A stretch of DNA of 64,000 nt from Burkholderia diffusa (GCF_902499115.1 NZ_CABVPN010000023.1:1-64000); one strand, 5' to 3'; counted from the stretch's first letter, positions 1 through 8,804 are shown. Numbers and translations are program-made. The notes: generated by a model not told the origin, from the sequence alone.

Positions 1-1
1 C

Positions 2-334
2 GAACTCGACGTGCACTGCATCGTCGACAACTACGGCAGTCACAAGCATCCGAAGGTCAAGGCGTGGCTGGCGGCACACCCCCGCTGGCATATGCATTTC
101 ATTCCCACCTACAGTTCGTGGCTCAACCAGGTCGAACGCTTCTTTGCGCTGATCACCGACAAAGCGATCCGTAGAGGCTCGTTCGGCTCGGTCAAACAAC
201 TGGTCAAGCGAATCGATCAATTCGTCTCCCACTACAACGAAAACTGCAAACCGTTCGTCTGGACCGCCTCAGCCGATTCCATCCTCGAAAAGCTGCATCG
301 ACTTTGCTCGCGAATCAGCGGAACAGGACACTAG
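2..334 (+). mobile_element. IS630-family transposase, C-terminal part (5' end outside window)
   Basis: The reading frame is open from the window edge and encodes the end of a DDE transposase. The second catalytic Asp lies in HCIVDNYGSHKHP and the Glu in WLNQVERFFALITDKAIRRG, the arrangement typical of IS630-type enzymes, which cut and rejoin IS ends at TA targets. The C-terminal region after the Glu is complete, ending in a TAG stop at 332-334. Only about 110 residues are visible, so whether the element is intact cannot be judged. It is the first of two IS traces at this end and marks the left boundary of an island-like stretch. Confidence 0.85.
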
Positions 335-554
335 GTCCCCCTCCATGCATCGCTAAGCATTGCTTTCAGAGTCTCGATCGAATCATAAAATCTCTTCTCC
401 TGCTTGCGCTTCTCACCGGTAGCGAGAAACTCGCTCGTACCACTACCGATTCCGACGACATTTCTCCAGCATTGATTCGGAAGGGAGGCTAGATCGCTAG
501 AGTGGAACGCGCGCAAATGTCGAATTGATCGTATGCGAGTGCTCCGAGGATGAG

Positions 555-659
555 TTCATCAACTTGTACGACCGGAAACGGCCCCATTCGAGCCTGGCGG
601 ATCAGACGCCGAATGAGGCATACGTCGCGACGTTGCCTGCGACCAATTCGGCAGTATGA
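555..659 (+). pseudogene. IS3-family transposase remnant (C-terminal ~34 residues)
   Basis: A short frame reads FINLYDRKRPHSSLADQTP followed by NEAYVATLP and a TGA stop. The YDRxRPHSSL...TPxEAY pattern is the conserved C-terminus of IS3-family OrfB integrases. No in-frame upstream domain is present, so only the 3' tail of the element survives. It ends 28 bp before the stop of the LuxR-type gene on the opposite strand. This suggests that insertion, followed by decay, removed that gene's 3' end. Confidence 0.75.
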
Positions 660-686
660 TTGCCTCGGATGCTCCACTTAGAAATC

Positions 687-1241
687 TCAGAAAACGGTCC
701 GAACGAGCGAGACCACCTCTCCCCACGACGGAACGTCGAAGGGTGCATCGCCGTCGTCCGACACCCGCGCCTGTCGGACGAAGCTCACGCATGCCACGTC
801 GCCATGCCTGTTATGAGCTGGAAACGACACCCCGTCGCTTAACCCGTACATGCGACTTCCGATTCGAAGTTCGCGCTGTTCGGTTGTCGCGAAGATGCGA
901 TCGCACCAGATAATCGGCGTCAACGACGACATCGCGTGCAGCGCGATCGGATCAATCATCAGATAAGCCCGCTCCCGATAACGGGATAGCCACGCCTCCG
1001 GATAGTTCGACAATATGCGGCCAATCTTCAGTGTCCCGCCAGTCATTCGACAATCCTGGTAACAGACATGGTCAAATCCCGCGAGATGCCCGATGTCGAT
1101 TAACATCCGGCGCAGTTCATCCACGCAAGTGCAACTGCCAATCTCGAACACCATCTCGAGCATTCGTTCGCTGCACCGACACGATGCAGACTCGCGACAC
1201 TCGTCGGCCCGTTGAATGACGCGATCTCTGGCTTCTCTCAT
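687..1241 (-). pseudogene. LuxR-type autoinducer-binding domain protein, HTH domain missing (truncated)
   Basis: The 184 residues match an N-terminal acyl-homoserine-lactone-binding domain. AWLSRYRERAYLMIDPIALH carries the conserved W, Y, D and P of the ligand pocket, PIIW supplies the next Trp, and DGVSFPAHNRHGDVACVSF is the usual C-terminal strand. LuxR regulators are normally about 235-250 residues with a C-terminal LuxR HTH. Here translation stops just where the linker should lead into it, and an IS3 tail follows. A protein lacking the HTH could still bind a signal or dimerise with a full-length regulator, but decay is the simpler reading. The start has no clear ribosome site and sits in AT-rich DNA. 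Confidence 0.7.
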
Positions 1242-1331
1242 AATTTTTTAGAATTACTTATTGATTTAAGGTTATGAATCGATTCGATTGATCCTCAAGG
1301 CACTTGCTATCCGCCGATACCTGCCGGCAGG

Positions 1332-2540
1332 TCAGAACACCCGCGTCGCAGACGGGGGGCACACATGCTGTTTCAGGTAGGCGATCGCATCATTGATGGT
1401 CAGCACGTGCTGCTCCCCGCCCCTCATTCGCAACGACACCTCGCCGGCCAGCATCTCCTTCCGTCCGGCCACCGCAACGATCGGCGCCGCCAGTTCCCGC
1501 GCGTCAAAGATCTTGCGCGGCAGGCGCTCGGAACGGAAATCCCTCAGAACCCGACAGCCGAGGTCTTCGAAGGCAAACGCCGTGTTGTCGGCAAATGCAC
1601 GTTCATCCTGCCCGATGTTCGCAACGACGATTTGATCGGGTGCCAGCCACGTCGGGAGCCACCCCTCGTAGTGTTCCAGGAGGATGCCGATGAACCGTTC
1701 GAGGCTCCCCAGTACAGCGTGGTGCAACATGACGGGCGTCGCTTTCGCGCCGTCCTCTGCGACATATGCAGCACCAAGCCGCTCGGGCAAGACGAAGTCG
1801 AGCTGGATCGTTCCGCACTGCCACTTCCGTCCTTGGCGGTCGAGCAGATGAAATTCGAGTTTGGGGCCGTAGAATGCCCCTTCCGCGGGCAGGATCGCGA
1901 AATCCAGGCCTGCCGCTCGCGCAGCGGACGCCAGCATCGCTTCGGCACGATCCCACACTGCATCGTCGCCGGCCCGGACCGCCGGCCTCGTCGACAAAGC
2001 TACATCGAATTCTCCAAACCCGAAGTCCGCATAGATCGTCTTCAGCAACACGCAGAATCGTGCGACCTCAACTTCGACCTGATCCGGCATGCAAAGAACA
2101 TGTGCATCGTCCTGAGTGAACGCACGGGCGCGCATAAGACCATGCAGCGCCCCGGACGGTTCGGCTCGATGGACCGCCCCGAATTCCGAATATCGAATTG
2201 GGAGATCGCGGTACGAGCGAGAGCCTTTTTTAAAGATCTGCACGTGGCACGGGCAGCTCATCGGTTTGAGACAGTATGGGTTGTTATCGCTCTCGAGAGA
2301 AAACATGTTTCGCCCGAACTTCTCCCAATGACCGCTCTGTTCCCAAAGACTGCGCGAGACAATCTGAGGGGTCCGCACTTCGGAAAAGCCGGCCTGGCGC
2401 ATGCGGGCGCGAATATATTCCTCGACGACCCGATATAGAACCATTCCACGCGGATGCCAGAAAATGGAGCCTGGACTTTCATCCTGCTGATGAAACAGAT
2501 CCAGTTTGTTACCAAGCACTCGGTGGTCGAATTCGTCCAT
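1332..2540 (-). CDS. Threonyl-tRNA synthetase paralogue lacking the N-terminal TGS/editing domains
   Basis: The enzyme would charge tRNA-Thr with threonine. Its 402 residues align from MDEFDHRVLGNKLDL onward with the class II catalytic core and C-terminal anticodon-binding domain of bacterial ThrRS, which is normally about 635-640 residues. The TGS and second N-terminal (editing) domains are absent. The zinc ligands appear intact: Cys in KPMSCPCHVQ, His in FTQDDAH, His in PVMLHHAVLGS. Usually invariant CPGH reads CPCH and RGFTQDD reads RAFTQDD. The start at 2540 is chosen because GGAG lies 6 bp upstream; ATGs at 2543 and 2558 are alternatives. A Thr-rich leader and terminator precede it. A role as a resistant or stress-induced second ThrRS is inference. 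Confidence 0.88.
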   Translation of the reverse strand: MDEFDHRVLGNKLDLFHQQDESPGSIFWHPRGMVLYRVVEEYIRARMRQAGFSEVRTPQIVSRSLWEQSGHWEKFGRNMFSLESDNNPYCLKPMSCPCHVQIFKKGSRSYRDLPIRYSEFGAVHRAEPSGALHGLMRARAFTQDDAHVLCMPDQVEVEVARFCVLLKTIYADFGFGEFDVALSTRPAVRAGDDAVWDRAEAMLASAARAAGLDFAILPAEGAFYGPKLEFHLLDRQGRKWQCGTIQLDFVLPERLGAAYVAEDGAKATPVMLHHAVLGSLERFIGILLEHYEGWLPTWLAPDQIVVANIGQDERAFADNTAFAFEDLGCRVLRDFRSERLPRKIFDARELAAPIVAVAGRKEMLAGEVSLRMRGGEQHVLTINDAIAYLKQHVCPPSATRVF

Positions 2541-2582
2541 CATGTTCTCCGTTGACATTTGGTACCGGTCGAACGGAGCATT

Positions 2583-2612
2583 AAAAAAGCCCCGTCCGTT
2601 TCCGGCGGGGCT
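2583..2612 (-). terminator. Attenuator: rho-independent terminator upstream of the ThrRS paralogue
   Basis: On the minus strand the arms AGCCCCG (2612-2606 read as the complement) and CGGGGCT flank an inner CCG/CGG pair and a small loop, then a run of six Ts. The hairpin ends about 40 bp before the ThrRS start and begins about 25 bp after the leader-peptide stop. It would end transcription when tRNA-Thr is well charged. Confidence 0.85.
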
Positions 2613-2635
2613 TGGGGATCGCTTGAGGCACTGAC

Positions 2636-2716
2636 CTACGACGTGCAACCTCCCCCCGGCCCGCCATTGGCGGTCGTGGTGGTGGTCGTGGTAGTCGTGA
2701 CGAAAAGTGCGTTCAT
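2636..2716 (-). CDS. Threonine leader peptide controlling the ThrRS paralogue
   Basis: A 26-codon frame encodes MNALFV, then nine consecutive threonine codons (7-15), then ANGGPGGGCTS and a TAG stop. A tenth Thr codon is number 25. It lies directly upstream of an intrinsic terminator and the ThrRS gene on the same strand. That is the arrangement of classical amino-acid biosynthetic leader peptides such as ThrL. Ribosome stalling at uncharged tRNA-Thr would leave GGCGGG (2665-2660) free to pair with CCCGCC in the 5' arm of the terminator (2609-2604), which would block termination. The complementarity is visible; the regulation is inferred. It is too short for usual gene calling. Confidence 0.8.
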   Translation of the reverse strand: MNALFVTTTTTTTTTANGGPGGGCTS

Positions 2717-3536
2717 GCGACTAATCTAGTCAACCGGCTAACGTCTGTCAATGTGGCATTCAAATCTAATTTCATTTTTCGATACCTCTTGATTCATTAA
2801 GAACCACAAAACCGTAAAGACAATGAAAGACCAAGTAGGAGTAAACAAAAGTGCGCCGAAGTAAATACAGGGAAGCTTTGTTCATGAATCAGATAGCGTG
2901 TGACGACAGCAAATCGATACTCGTTGGAGCCAGTCCCTCAACATTTGGCTTGCATTGCATCGCGTCCGGCACGGATCCACACCACTCAGCCACCGGATCA
3001 CTGCTCCGCGAAAGTTGCACGAAGCGTGCGAGTTCCAACTGCGTTGTCAACCAACGCCAAAACGCCTGCATGAGCAGGATCGTCTCTTTGCTCCGGCCAC
3101 AGCCGTAGACTTGCTGGGTGTTGGTTCGGGATACGCCACGAACCTCGGACTGCACAACTGCCGCGGGTGTGTGAATCGCGAAATAGTGCAGATCTCGCGT
3201 TTGTGCTGGAGTCGCTCTATAGGCCGAGAGCGCCGGAAAAGAAACGAAGTCGCCGACAAAAATTGTGCGAAATTTGATTTAATTGGAATTTCATCGCACA
3301 TTTTTCTCGATGGTATGTTTTTAATCGCGCAAAACCATAAGTTTCCGCCCTTTATTCAAAAACAAAATATTTAGACCGCGAACATCTTTTCCGAGAAACA
3401 ACAACCGATGATTCCGTCCCGGCCCCCATCCCCCTCCCCGTACCGGCAATCGTCAATCAAACTGTACCGGTACCGTACAGACAACCGTCGCTACACTGGC
3501 TCCATCCCAGTCTCGAACACGAATGGAGAATCCGCG
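2717..3536. other. Gene-poor, AT-richer spacer
   Basis: I see no convincing intact gene. A minus-strand frame (3155-2889) contains QAFWRWLTTQLELARF, which faintly recalls the C-terminus of GcvA-type LysR regulators; this may be a relic or chance. Base composition is clearly lower in GC than the flanking Burkholderia-like genes, matching the IS traces to the left. The last 100 bp should hold the promoter of the LysE-type gene. Confidence 0.4.
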
Positions 3537-4154
3537 ATGGACTTCCTCACCCTCAGCGCATTGCCCGCCGGCATGCTGTTCGCGCTCGTCACGTCGATCA
3601 CGCCCGGCCCGAACAACACGATGCTGCTCGCCTCCGGCGTCAATTTCGGTTTCCGCCGCACGATGCCGCACCTGTTCGGCATCAGCATCGGCGTCGCGAT
3701 CCTGATGCTGTGCGTCGGCTTCGGTCTCGGCGAGGCGTTCCGGCGCGTGCCGGTCCTGTACACGATCCTCGAAATCGCGAGCGTCGCGTACCTGCTGTAC
3801 CTCGCATGGCGCATCGGCACGTCCGGCGAAGTGAAGGCGCAGGGCGCCAAGCCGCGGCCAATGACGTTCCTCGAAGCCGCCGCGTTCCAGTGGGTCAATC
3901 CGAAGGCATGGATGATGGTGCTGACCGCCGCGACAACGATCCGCCTGTCCGCCGACTACGGGATGAACGCCGCGTGGATGGCCGTCGTGTTCATCCTGAT
4001 CGGCTTTCCGTGCATCAGCCTGTGGGCCGCGTTCGGCCAGGGCCTGCGCCGCTTTCTGTCGAACCGCCGCGCGCTGCGCATCTTCAATGTGACGATGGCC
4101 GTGCTGCTGATCCTGTCGCTATACCCGCTCGTCGCGCATCTGCTCCCGCAGTAA
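3537..4154 (+). CDS. LysE/RhtB-family amino acid exporter
   Basis: A 205-residue inner-membrane protein with about six hydrophobic segments. The N-terminal signature TSITPGPNNTMLLASGVNFG is typical of LysE/RhtB translocators, which export amino acids such as homoserine, threonine or lysine driven by the proton gradient. The mid-protein QWVNPKAWMM segment is also conserved in the family. The start at 3537 has GGAG 8 bp upstream and gives the usual family length; longer upstream extensions lack hydrophobic character. The substrate is not predictable from sequence. Confidence 0.88.
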   Translation: MDFLTLSALPAGMLFALVTSITPGPNNTMLLASGVNFGFRRTMPHLFGISIGVAILMLCVGFGLGEAFRRVPVLYTILEIASVAYLLYLAWRIGTSGEVKAQGAKPRPMTFLEAAAFQWVNPKAWMMVLTAATTIRLSADYGMNAAWMAVVFILIGFPCISLWAAFGQGLRRFLSNRRALRIFNVTMAVLLILSLYPLVAHLLPQ

Positions 4155-4263
4155 GCGCTCACAAGCGCCCCCGTTGAGCTTCACGCCATGCAGGCGTACC
4201 CTTTCGGTACGGGCGCGTGCAGCCGCTTCGCCGGTTGCACCGCTGTTCTGCATGGAGATGCCG

Positions 4264-4512
4264 ATGAAGCCGATGCTGAAAGCCGGCGAGCACATCGAGG
4301 GCATGCACTGGGTCGCCGAGTACCACCCGCTCACGCACGAGATCCGCGTGCTGCGCGAAAACATCGAAGTGGGTACGTACTGCGCGCCGTCCACGCTGTT
4401 CGGCGACGAGGAAGAGATGGGCGCCGCGAACCTTGCCGATCACCGCAGCCAGGAGGCCGCGCTGCGCGCGTATCTGCGCAACTTCGTCAAGGAACACGAC
4501 GCGGAGGAGTAG
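4264..4512 (+). CDS. Small conserved-type hypothetical protein (82 aa)
   Basis: An acidic, soluble 82-residue protein rich in Glu and His, with no signal peptide or membrane segment and no motif I recognise. The ATG at 4264 has GGAG 6 bp upstream; earlier in-frame ATGs at 4252 and 4258 overlap that ribosome site. Codon use matches the neighbours, which supports a real gene. It lies alone between the LysE-type gene and the convergent pcaK. Confidence 0.6.
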   Translation: MKPMLKAGEHIEGMHWVAEYHPLTHEIRVLRENIEVGTYCAPSTLFGDEEEMGAANLADHRSQEAALRAYLRNFVKEHDAEE

Positions 4513-4638
4513 CGGCGCGACGGCCGTAAAGTGGACGGGCCGCCGACGCGGCCCGGTCTGCCGTTGCGTGTCGGCCGCCGGCTCACGACCTTTCGCAACC
4601 AGCAAAAGGCCGGCGCATCGCCCCGGCCCCGATCCCGC

Positions 4639-5997
4639 TCAATGCCCGAGCGACTCGATCTTGCCGCTCGACTGCGCGACGCCGTGCGGCTGGGCCATCT
4701 GCTTGATCAGCAACGCAAGGCACGCAAGCAAGCCCGCGACCGCGATCGTCGCGAACACGCCGGCGAACGAGAAGTGCCGGCGCGTCAGTTCGGCAACGAG
4801 GAACGACCCGGCGATCCCGCCGAAGCGGCCGACACCGAGCATCCACGCCACGCCCGTGCCGCGCCCTTCGGTCGGATAGAACGCGGCGGCAAGCGCCGGC
4901 ATCGACGATTGCGCGGTGTTCATCAGCACGCCGGCGATGAACACGACCAGCACGAGCAGCCCCACGTTTCCGGCCGCCTGCCCGATCGCATACACGCTGA
5001 TCGCGGTCAGCGCGTAGCACACGGCGATCACGCGATTCGCGTTGAAGCGGTCCATCAGCACGCCGCACAGCACCGCGCCGACACCGCCGAGCGGGAACAG
5101 CGCAGAAATCAGCGTCGCGCTCTTCGGCGTGAGACCGGCATCCTTCAGCAGGATCGGCATCCAGTTGATCGACGCGTAGAAGATCACGAGGCCCATGAAG
5201 TACGCGAGCCACAGCATCACCGAGCCGACGACATACGAGCGCGACAGCACGACGCCTATCCCCTTGCCGCCCGTCTGCGGCGCGGATTCGGTCATTGCGA
5301 ACGAGCCGGCGTTCAGCGCATCGCGCGAGATCCGCGAAAGCGTCGCGCGGATCCGGTCGATGCTCTGGCCTTGCGCGACCATGAAACGCACCGATTCGGG
5401 CATCTTCAGCAGCAACAGCACGCCGAGCAACAGCGGCGTCACGCCGCCGAGCATCAGCACGCTGCGCCAGCCGAAATGCGGGATCATCCACGCGGCGAGA
5501 AAGCCGCCGAACGCGGCGCCGAGCGGGAAGCCGCAGAACATCAGGTTGATCACGGTCGCGCGGCGCTTGTCCGGGCAGAACTCGCCCATCATCGTGACCG
5601 CGTTCGGCATCGCGGCACCAAGGCCGACACCGGTGACGAAGCGCAGCACCGTCAGGTGCCCGATGGTGTTGGAGAACGCCGACACGAAACATGCGACGCC
5701 GAACAGGAACACCGAGCCGAGCAGCAGCGAACGGCGCCCGACGCGGTCGGACAGCGGGCCCGACACGAGCGCGCCGCACGCAAGGCCGAACAGCGCGGCA
5801 CTCAGCACGGGTGCGAGATCGGGTTTGGTGAGGTTCCATTCGCCGAGCAGCGAGGGCGCGATGAAGCCGATCGCGGCCGTATCGAAGCCGTCGAGCAGCA
5901 CGATCACGAAACACATCAGGAATACGAGCCACTGGAAGCCGCCGAACGGCTGCTCATTGATGAAGGTCTGGACATCGACCACGGGTGCGCGATTCAT
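4639..5997 (-). CDS. pcaK: 4-hydroxybenzoate/protocatechuate MFS transporter (AAHS family)
   Basis: A 452-residue major-facilitator protein with 12 predicted membrane segments. The first segment carries DGFDTAAIGF, matching the DGxD motif of aromatic acid:H+ symporters, and the loop 2-3 motif reads GPLSDRVGRR. Members import 4-hydroxybenzoate or protocatechuate across the inner membrane. AGGAG precedes the ATG at 5997. It is the last gene of the pca run, about 160 bp after pcaC, which supports the PcaK assignment. Other AAHS members (benzoate, vanillate) cannot be excluded from sequence alone. Confidence 0.85.
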   Translation of the reverse strand: MNRAPVVDVQTFINEQPFGGFQWLVFLMCFVIVLLDGFDTAAIGFIAPSLLGEWNLTKPDLAPVLSAALFGLACGALVSGPLSDRVGRRSLLLGSVFLFGVACFVSAFSNTIGHLTVLRFVTGVGLGAAMPNAVTMMGEFCPDKRRATVINLMFCGFPLGAAFGGFLAAWMIPHFGWRSVLMLGGVTPLLLGVLLLLKMPESVRFMVAQGQSIDRIRATLSRISRDALNAGSFAMTESAPQTGGKGIGVVLSRSYVVGSVMLWLAYFMGLVIFYASINWMPILLKDAGLTPKSATLISALFPLGGVGAVLCGVLMDRFNANRVIAVCYALTAISVYAIGQAAGNVGLLVLVVFIAGVLMNTAQSSMPALAAAFYPTEGRGTGVAWMLGVGRFGGIAGSFLVAELTRRHFSFAGVFATIAVAGLLACLALLIKQMAQPHGVAQSSGKIESLGH

Positions 5998-6160
5998 CGC
6001 GAGTCTCCTGTTTAAACAACGCGGCCTGATGGCCGCGTCTTTCCTTGTTTGCGCGCCGATTCGCCGCCGGCGCGTCATGCGTCGTCGACACCTGCCGGCA
6101 GCGGCAGGTGTCGCGATCGGGTCACGTCCGGCGCAAGCCGGCCGTGTTATTCAGCCGCAC

Positions 6161-6547
6161 CTAGGCGGCCCCATCCTGTTCCTTGAAGATCTTGTCGGCG
6201 AGATGGAACGCGGAATTCGCGGCCGGCACGCCGCAGTAGATCGCGGTCTGCAGCAGCACTTCCTTGATCTCGTCGCGCGTCACGCCGTTGTTGCGCGCGG
6301 CACGCAGGTGCAGCGCGAGTTCCTCGCCGCGGTTCAGCGCGACCATCATCGCGATGGTCAGCAGGCTGCGCGTATGGCGCGGCAGGCCCTCGCGCGTCCA
6401 GATCTCGCCCCATGCATAGCGCGTGATCAGGTTCTGGAATTCGTCGGTCACTTCGGTGCGGTTCTGGATCGAACGGTCGACGTGCGCGTCGCCGAGCACC
6501 GCGCGACGCACCTTCATCCCCGCTTCGTAACGTTGCTGGTCGTCCAT
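6161..6547 (-). CDS. pcaC: 4-carboxymuconolactone decarboxylase
   Basis: A 128-residue cytoplasmic enzyme of the CMD/AhpD fold. It decarboxylates gamma-carboxymuconolactone to 3-oxoadipate enol-lactone in the protocatechuate branch of the beta-ketoadipate pathway. RSIQNRTEVTDEFQNLITRY and the C-terminal AIYCGVPAANSAFH segment are characteristic of PcaC. The length matches stand-alone PcaC; in some bacteria it is fused to PcaD. It starts 10 bp after the pcaD stop, so the two are probably co-transcribed. Confidence 0.93.
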   Translation of the reverse strand: MDDQQRYEAGMKVRRAVLGDAHVDRSIQNRTEVTDEFQNLITRYAWGEIWTREGLPRHTRSLLTIAMMVALNRGEELALHLRAARNNGVTRDEIKEVLLQTAIYCGVPAANSAFHLADKIFKEQDGAA

Positions 6548-6557
6548 CGTCGGTGCC

Positions 6558-7343
6558 TCACGCGGTCAGGAAGTCGAGCAGCGCGCGGTTGAAGCCGTCG
6601 GTGCACTCGATGTTCGAAATGTGCGCGGCGTCGAATTCGACGTGACGCGCGCCGGGAATCGCGCCGGCCAGCGCACGGCCCTGGTCGGGCGGCGTCGACA
6701 TGTCCTTCGCGCCGGTCACGACGAGCACCGGCAGCGCAATGCCCTTCACTTCCTCGCGCAGGTCGGCCGCGTTCAACGCGTCGCAGTTCGCCGCGTAACC
6801 GTCCTTGTCGGTATGCACGAAGGTGTCGCGGATCGCGTCGAACAGGCGCGGCTCACGATCGACGAACGCGTCGGTGAACCAGCGCGGCAGCACGGCGTCG
6901 GCCAGCGCGGCCATCCCTTCCGCACGCGCCTTCTGCGCGCGCGGCGCCCATACTTCCGGCGAGCCGATCTTCGCGGCGGTGTTCGACAGCACGGCGCGCA
7001 CGATGCGCGACGGGAAGCGCGCGGCGAGCGCGGCACCGGTCAGGCCGCCCATCGAAATCCCGCAGAAGTACGCGCGATCGATGCCGACGTGGTCGAGCAG
7101 GCCGATCACGTCGCCCGCGAGCTGGTCGATCGTGTACGAGCCGGCCGGTGCTTCGGAATGGCCGTGGCCGCGCGTGTCGTAGCGCAGGATGTTGAAGTGC
7201 TGCGTGAGCGGGCGAATCTGCGGTGCCCACATCTGCAGGTCGGCGCCGAGCGAGTTCGAGAAGACGAGCCACGGCGCGTCGTCGCGCGCGGCACGGTCGA
7301 TCCGGTAATGCAGTTTCACGCCGTTGACAGTGGCGAAAGGCAT
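6558..7343 (-). CDS. pcaD: 3-oxoadipate enol-lactonase
   Basis: A 261-residue alpha/beta hydrolase that hydrolyses 3-oxoadipate enol-lactone to 3-oxoadipate. The nucleophile Ser97 lies in CGISMGG, with Asp214 in AKDMSTPP and His241 in DAAHISNIE as the rest of the triad. RYDTRGHGHSEAP is the conserved segment after the oxyanion strand. The ATG overlaps the pcaB stop codon by one base (TGATG), indicating translational coupling. Confidence 0.93.
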   Translation of the reverse strand: MPFATVNGVKLHYRIDRAARDDAPWLVFSNSLGADLQMWAPQIRPLTQHFNILRYDTRGHGHSEAPAGSYTIDQLAGDVIGLLDHVGIDRAYFCGISMGGLTGAALAARFPSRIVRAVLSNTAAKIGSPEVWAPRAQKARAEGMAALADAVLPRWFTDAFVDREPRLFDAIRDTFVHTDKDGYAANCDALNAADLREEVKGIALPVLVVTGAKDMSTPPDQGRALAGAIPGARHVEFDAAHISNIECTDGFNRALLDFLTA

Positions 7344-8716
7344 CAGTGTTCTCCTGGTTGTGTCGTGCCCGCGTGCAGCGCGAGCACAGCGTCGACGTAG
7401 GCCTGCGCCTCGCCGACATAATGTGCGGGATCGAGCAGCCGCGCGAGCGCGTCGCGCGACAGATGGGCGGATACGGCCGGATCGGCGGCAAGCACGTCGA
7501 ACAGCGTCGCGCCGGTGCGCACGGCTTCCTTCGACGCATGCTCGACGACATGATGCGCATCGAGGCGCCCGATCCGGTCGCCGAGTGCGAGCATCACGGC
7601 TTCGCCGAGGATCAGCCCGTGCGTCAGGTCGAGGTTCGCGGCGAGGCGTTCGGTGTTCACGTCGAGGCCCGCGACGATCTGCGCGATCTGCGCGAGCGCG
7701 CCGCCGGTCAGGCGCGCGAGGTCGGGCAGCGCATCCCATTCGGCCTGCCAGCCGCCGAGCGCGCGCTCGTGCTCCTGGACCATCCCGGCAAACACGGTCG
7801 CGACGAGGTTCGGCGCGCGCACCGCGGCGGTCAGCACGGCCGCACAGCCGACGGGGTTGCGTTTGTGCGGCATCGTCGACGAGCCGCCCTTGCCGGCGGC
7901 TGCCGGTTCGCCGAGCTCGCCGACTTCGGTCTGCATCTGCAGCGACACGTCGCGCGCGATCTTGCCGAGCGTGCCGGTCAGCATCCCGAAGCACGACGCG
8001 GCTTCCGCGATGCGGTCGCGCTGCGTATGCCACGGCACGGCCGGCAGTGCCAGCTTCAGGTCGGCCGCGAGCGCGGCGCTCACGCCGGCCGCCTGCTCGC
8101 GCAAGCTCGCCAGCGTGCCGGCGGCGCCGCCGAACTGCAGCACCAGCGCGCGCTCGCGCAATTCGGCGAAGCGCGCGCGATGGCGCAGCAGTGCGTCGAG
8201 CCATTGCGCGAATTTCAGGCCGAGCGTGATCGGCAGCGCCTGCTGCAGCCACGTGCGGCCGATCATCGGCGTCGCGCGATGGGCGCGCGCGAGCACCGCG
8301 AGCGACGCGCACGCTTCGTCGAGCAGCGGCTCGAGCACGTCGAGCGTGTCGCGCAGCTGCAGCACCGTCGCGGTATCGATGATGTCCTGGCTCGTCGCGC
8401 CCCAGTGCACGAACTTCGCGGCCTCGGGGTCGTCGGCCTTCACCTGGGCGGTGAGCTGCTTGACGAGCGGAATGGCGAGATTGCCGCCGAGCGCCGCGCC
8501 GTGCGCGAGCGCGTCGGCGTCGAGCCGGCCGGCGTCGCACGCGCGTTCGATCGGCGCGACCGCGGCGGCGGGAATTACCTGCCGCGCGGCGAGCGCACGC
8601 GCAAGCGCGGCTTCGACGTCGAGCATCCGCTGGATCGTCGCGCGCGGCGACCAGATCCGGTTGAGCGGCTCGGTGCCGCAAATGAGAGAGGTCAGGCGGG
8701 CGCTGTCTTCGAGCAT
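7343..8716 (-). CDS. pcaB: 3-carboxy-cis,cis-muconate cycloisomerase
   Basis: A 457-residue member of the fumarase/aspartase superfamily. It lactonises 3-carboxy-cis,cis-muconate to gamma-carboxymuconolactone. The superfamily signature GSSTMPHKRNPVGC is intact, and FVHWGATSQDIIDTATVLQL is the PcaB form of the substrate-binding loop. The length fits the short proteobacterial class. It is followed without a gap by pcaD. Confidence 0.93.
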   Translation of the reverse strand: MLEDSARLTSLICGTEPLNRIWSPRATIQRMLDVEAALARALAARQVIPAAAVAPIERACDAGRLDADALAHGAALGGNLAIPLVKQLTAQVKADDPEAAKFVHWGATSQDIIDTATVLQLRDTLDVLEPLLDEACASLAVLARAHRATPMIGRTWLQQALPITLGLKFAQWLDALLRHRARFAELRERALVLQFGGAAGTLASLREQAAGVSAALAADLKLALPAVPWHTQRDRIAEAASCFGMLTGTLGKIARDVSLQMQTEVGELGEPAAAGKGGSSTMPHKRNPVGCAAVLTAAVRAPNLVATVFAGMVQEHERALGGWQAEWDALPDLARLTGGALAQIAQIVAGLDVNTERLAANLDLTHGLILGEAVMLALGDRIGRLDAHHVVEHASKEAVRTGATLFDVLAADPAVSAHLSRDALARLLDPAHYVGEAQAYVDAVLALHAGTTQPGEH

Positions 8717-8804
8717 GGCATCAGATTGGGGAAACGGCGTGCGCCTATTGTCTACCCAAGCGTGCCAACGTGCGCGCGATCGCGCGCGCCGGCACGCTTG
8801 CCGT

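Noticed and set aside
331..516. 61-residue minus-strand frame between the two IS traces
   Set aside because: No recognisable domain or ribosome site, and it starts and ends inside IS debris.
2889..3155. LysR C-terminal relic on the minus strand
   Set aside because: Only a short QAFWRWL-type segment resembles LysR ends; too weak to list as a gene remnant.
4531..6015. Long plus-strand frame opposite pcaK
   Set aside because: Low-complexity Arg/His/Glu composition and complete overlap with a well-supported transporter gene.
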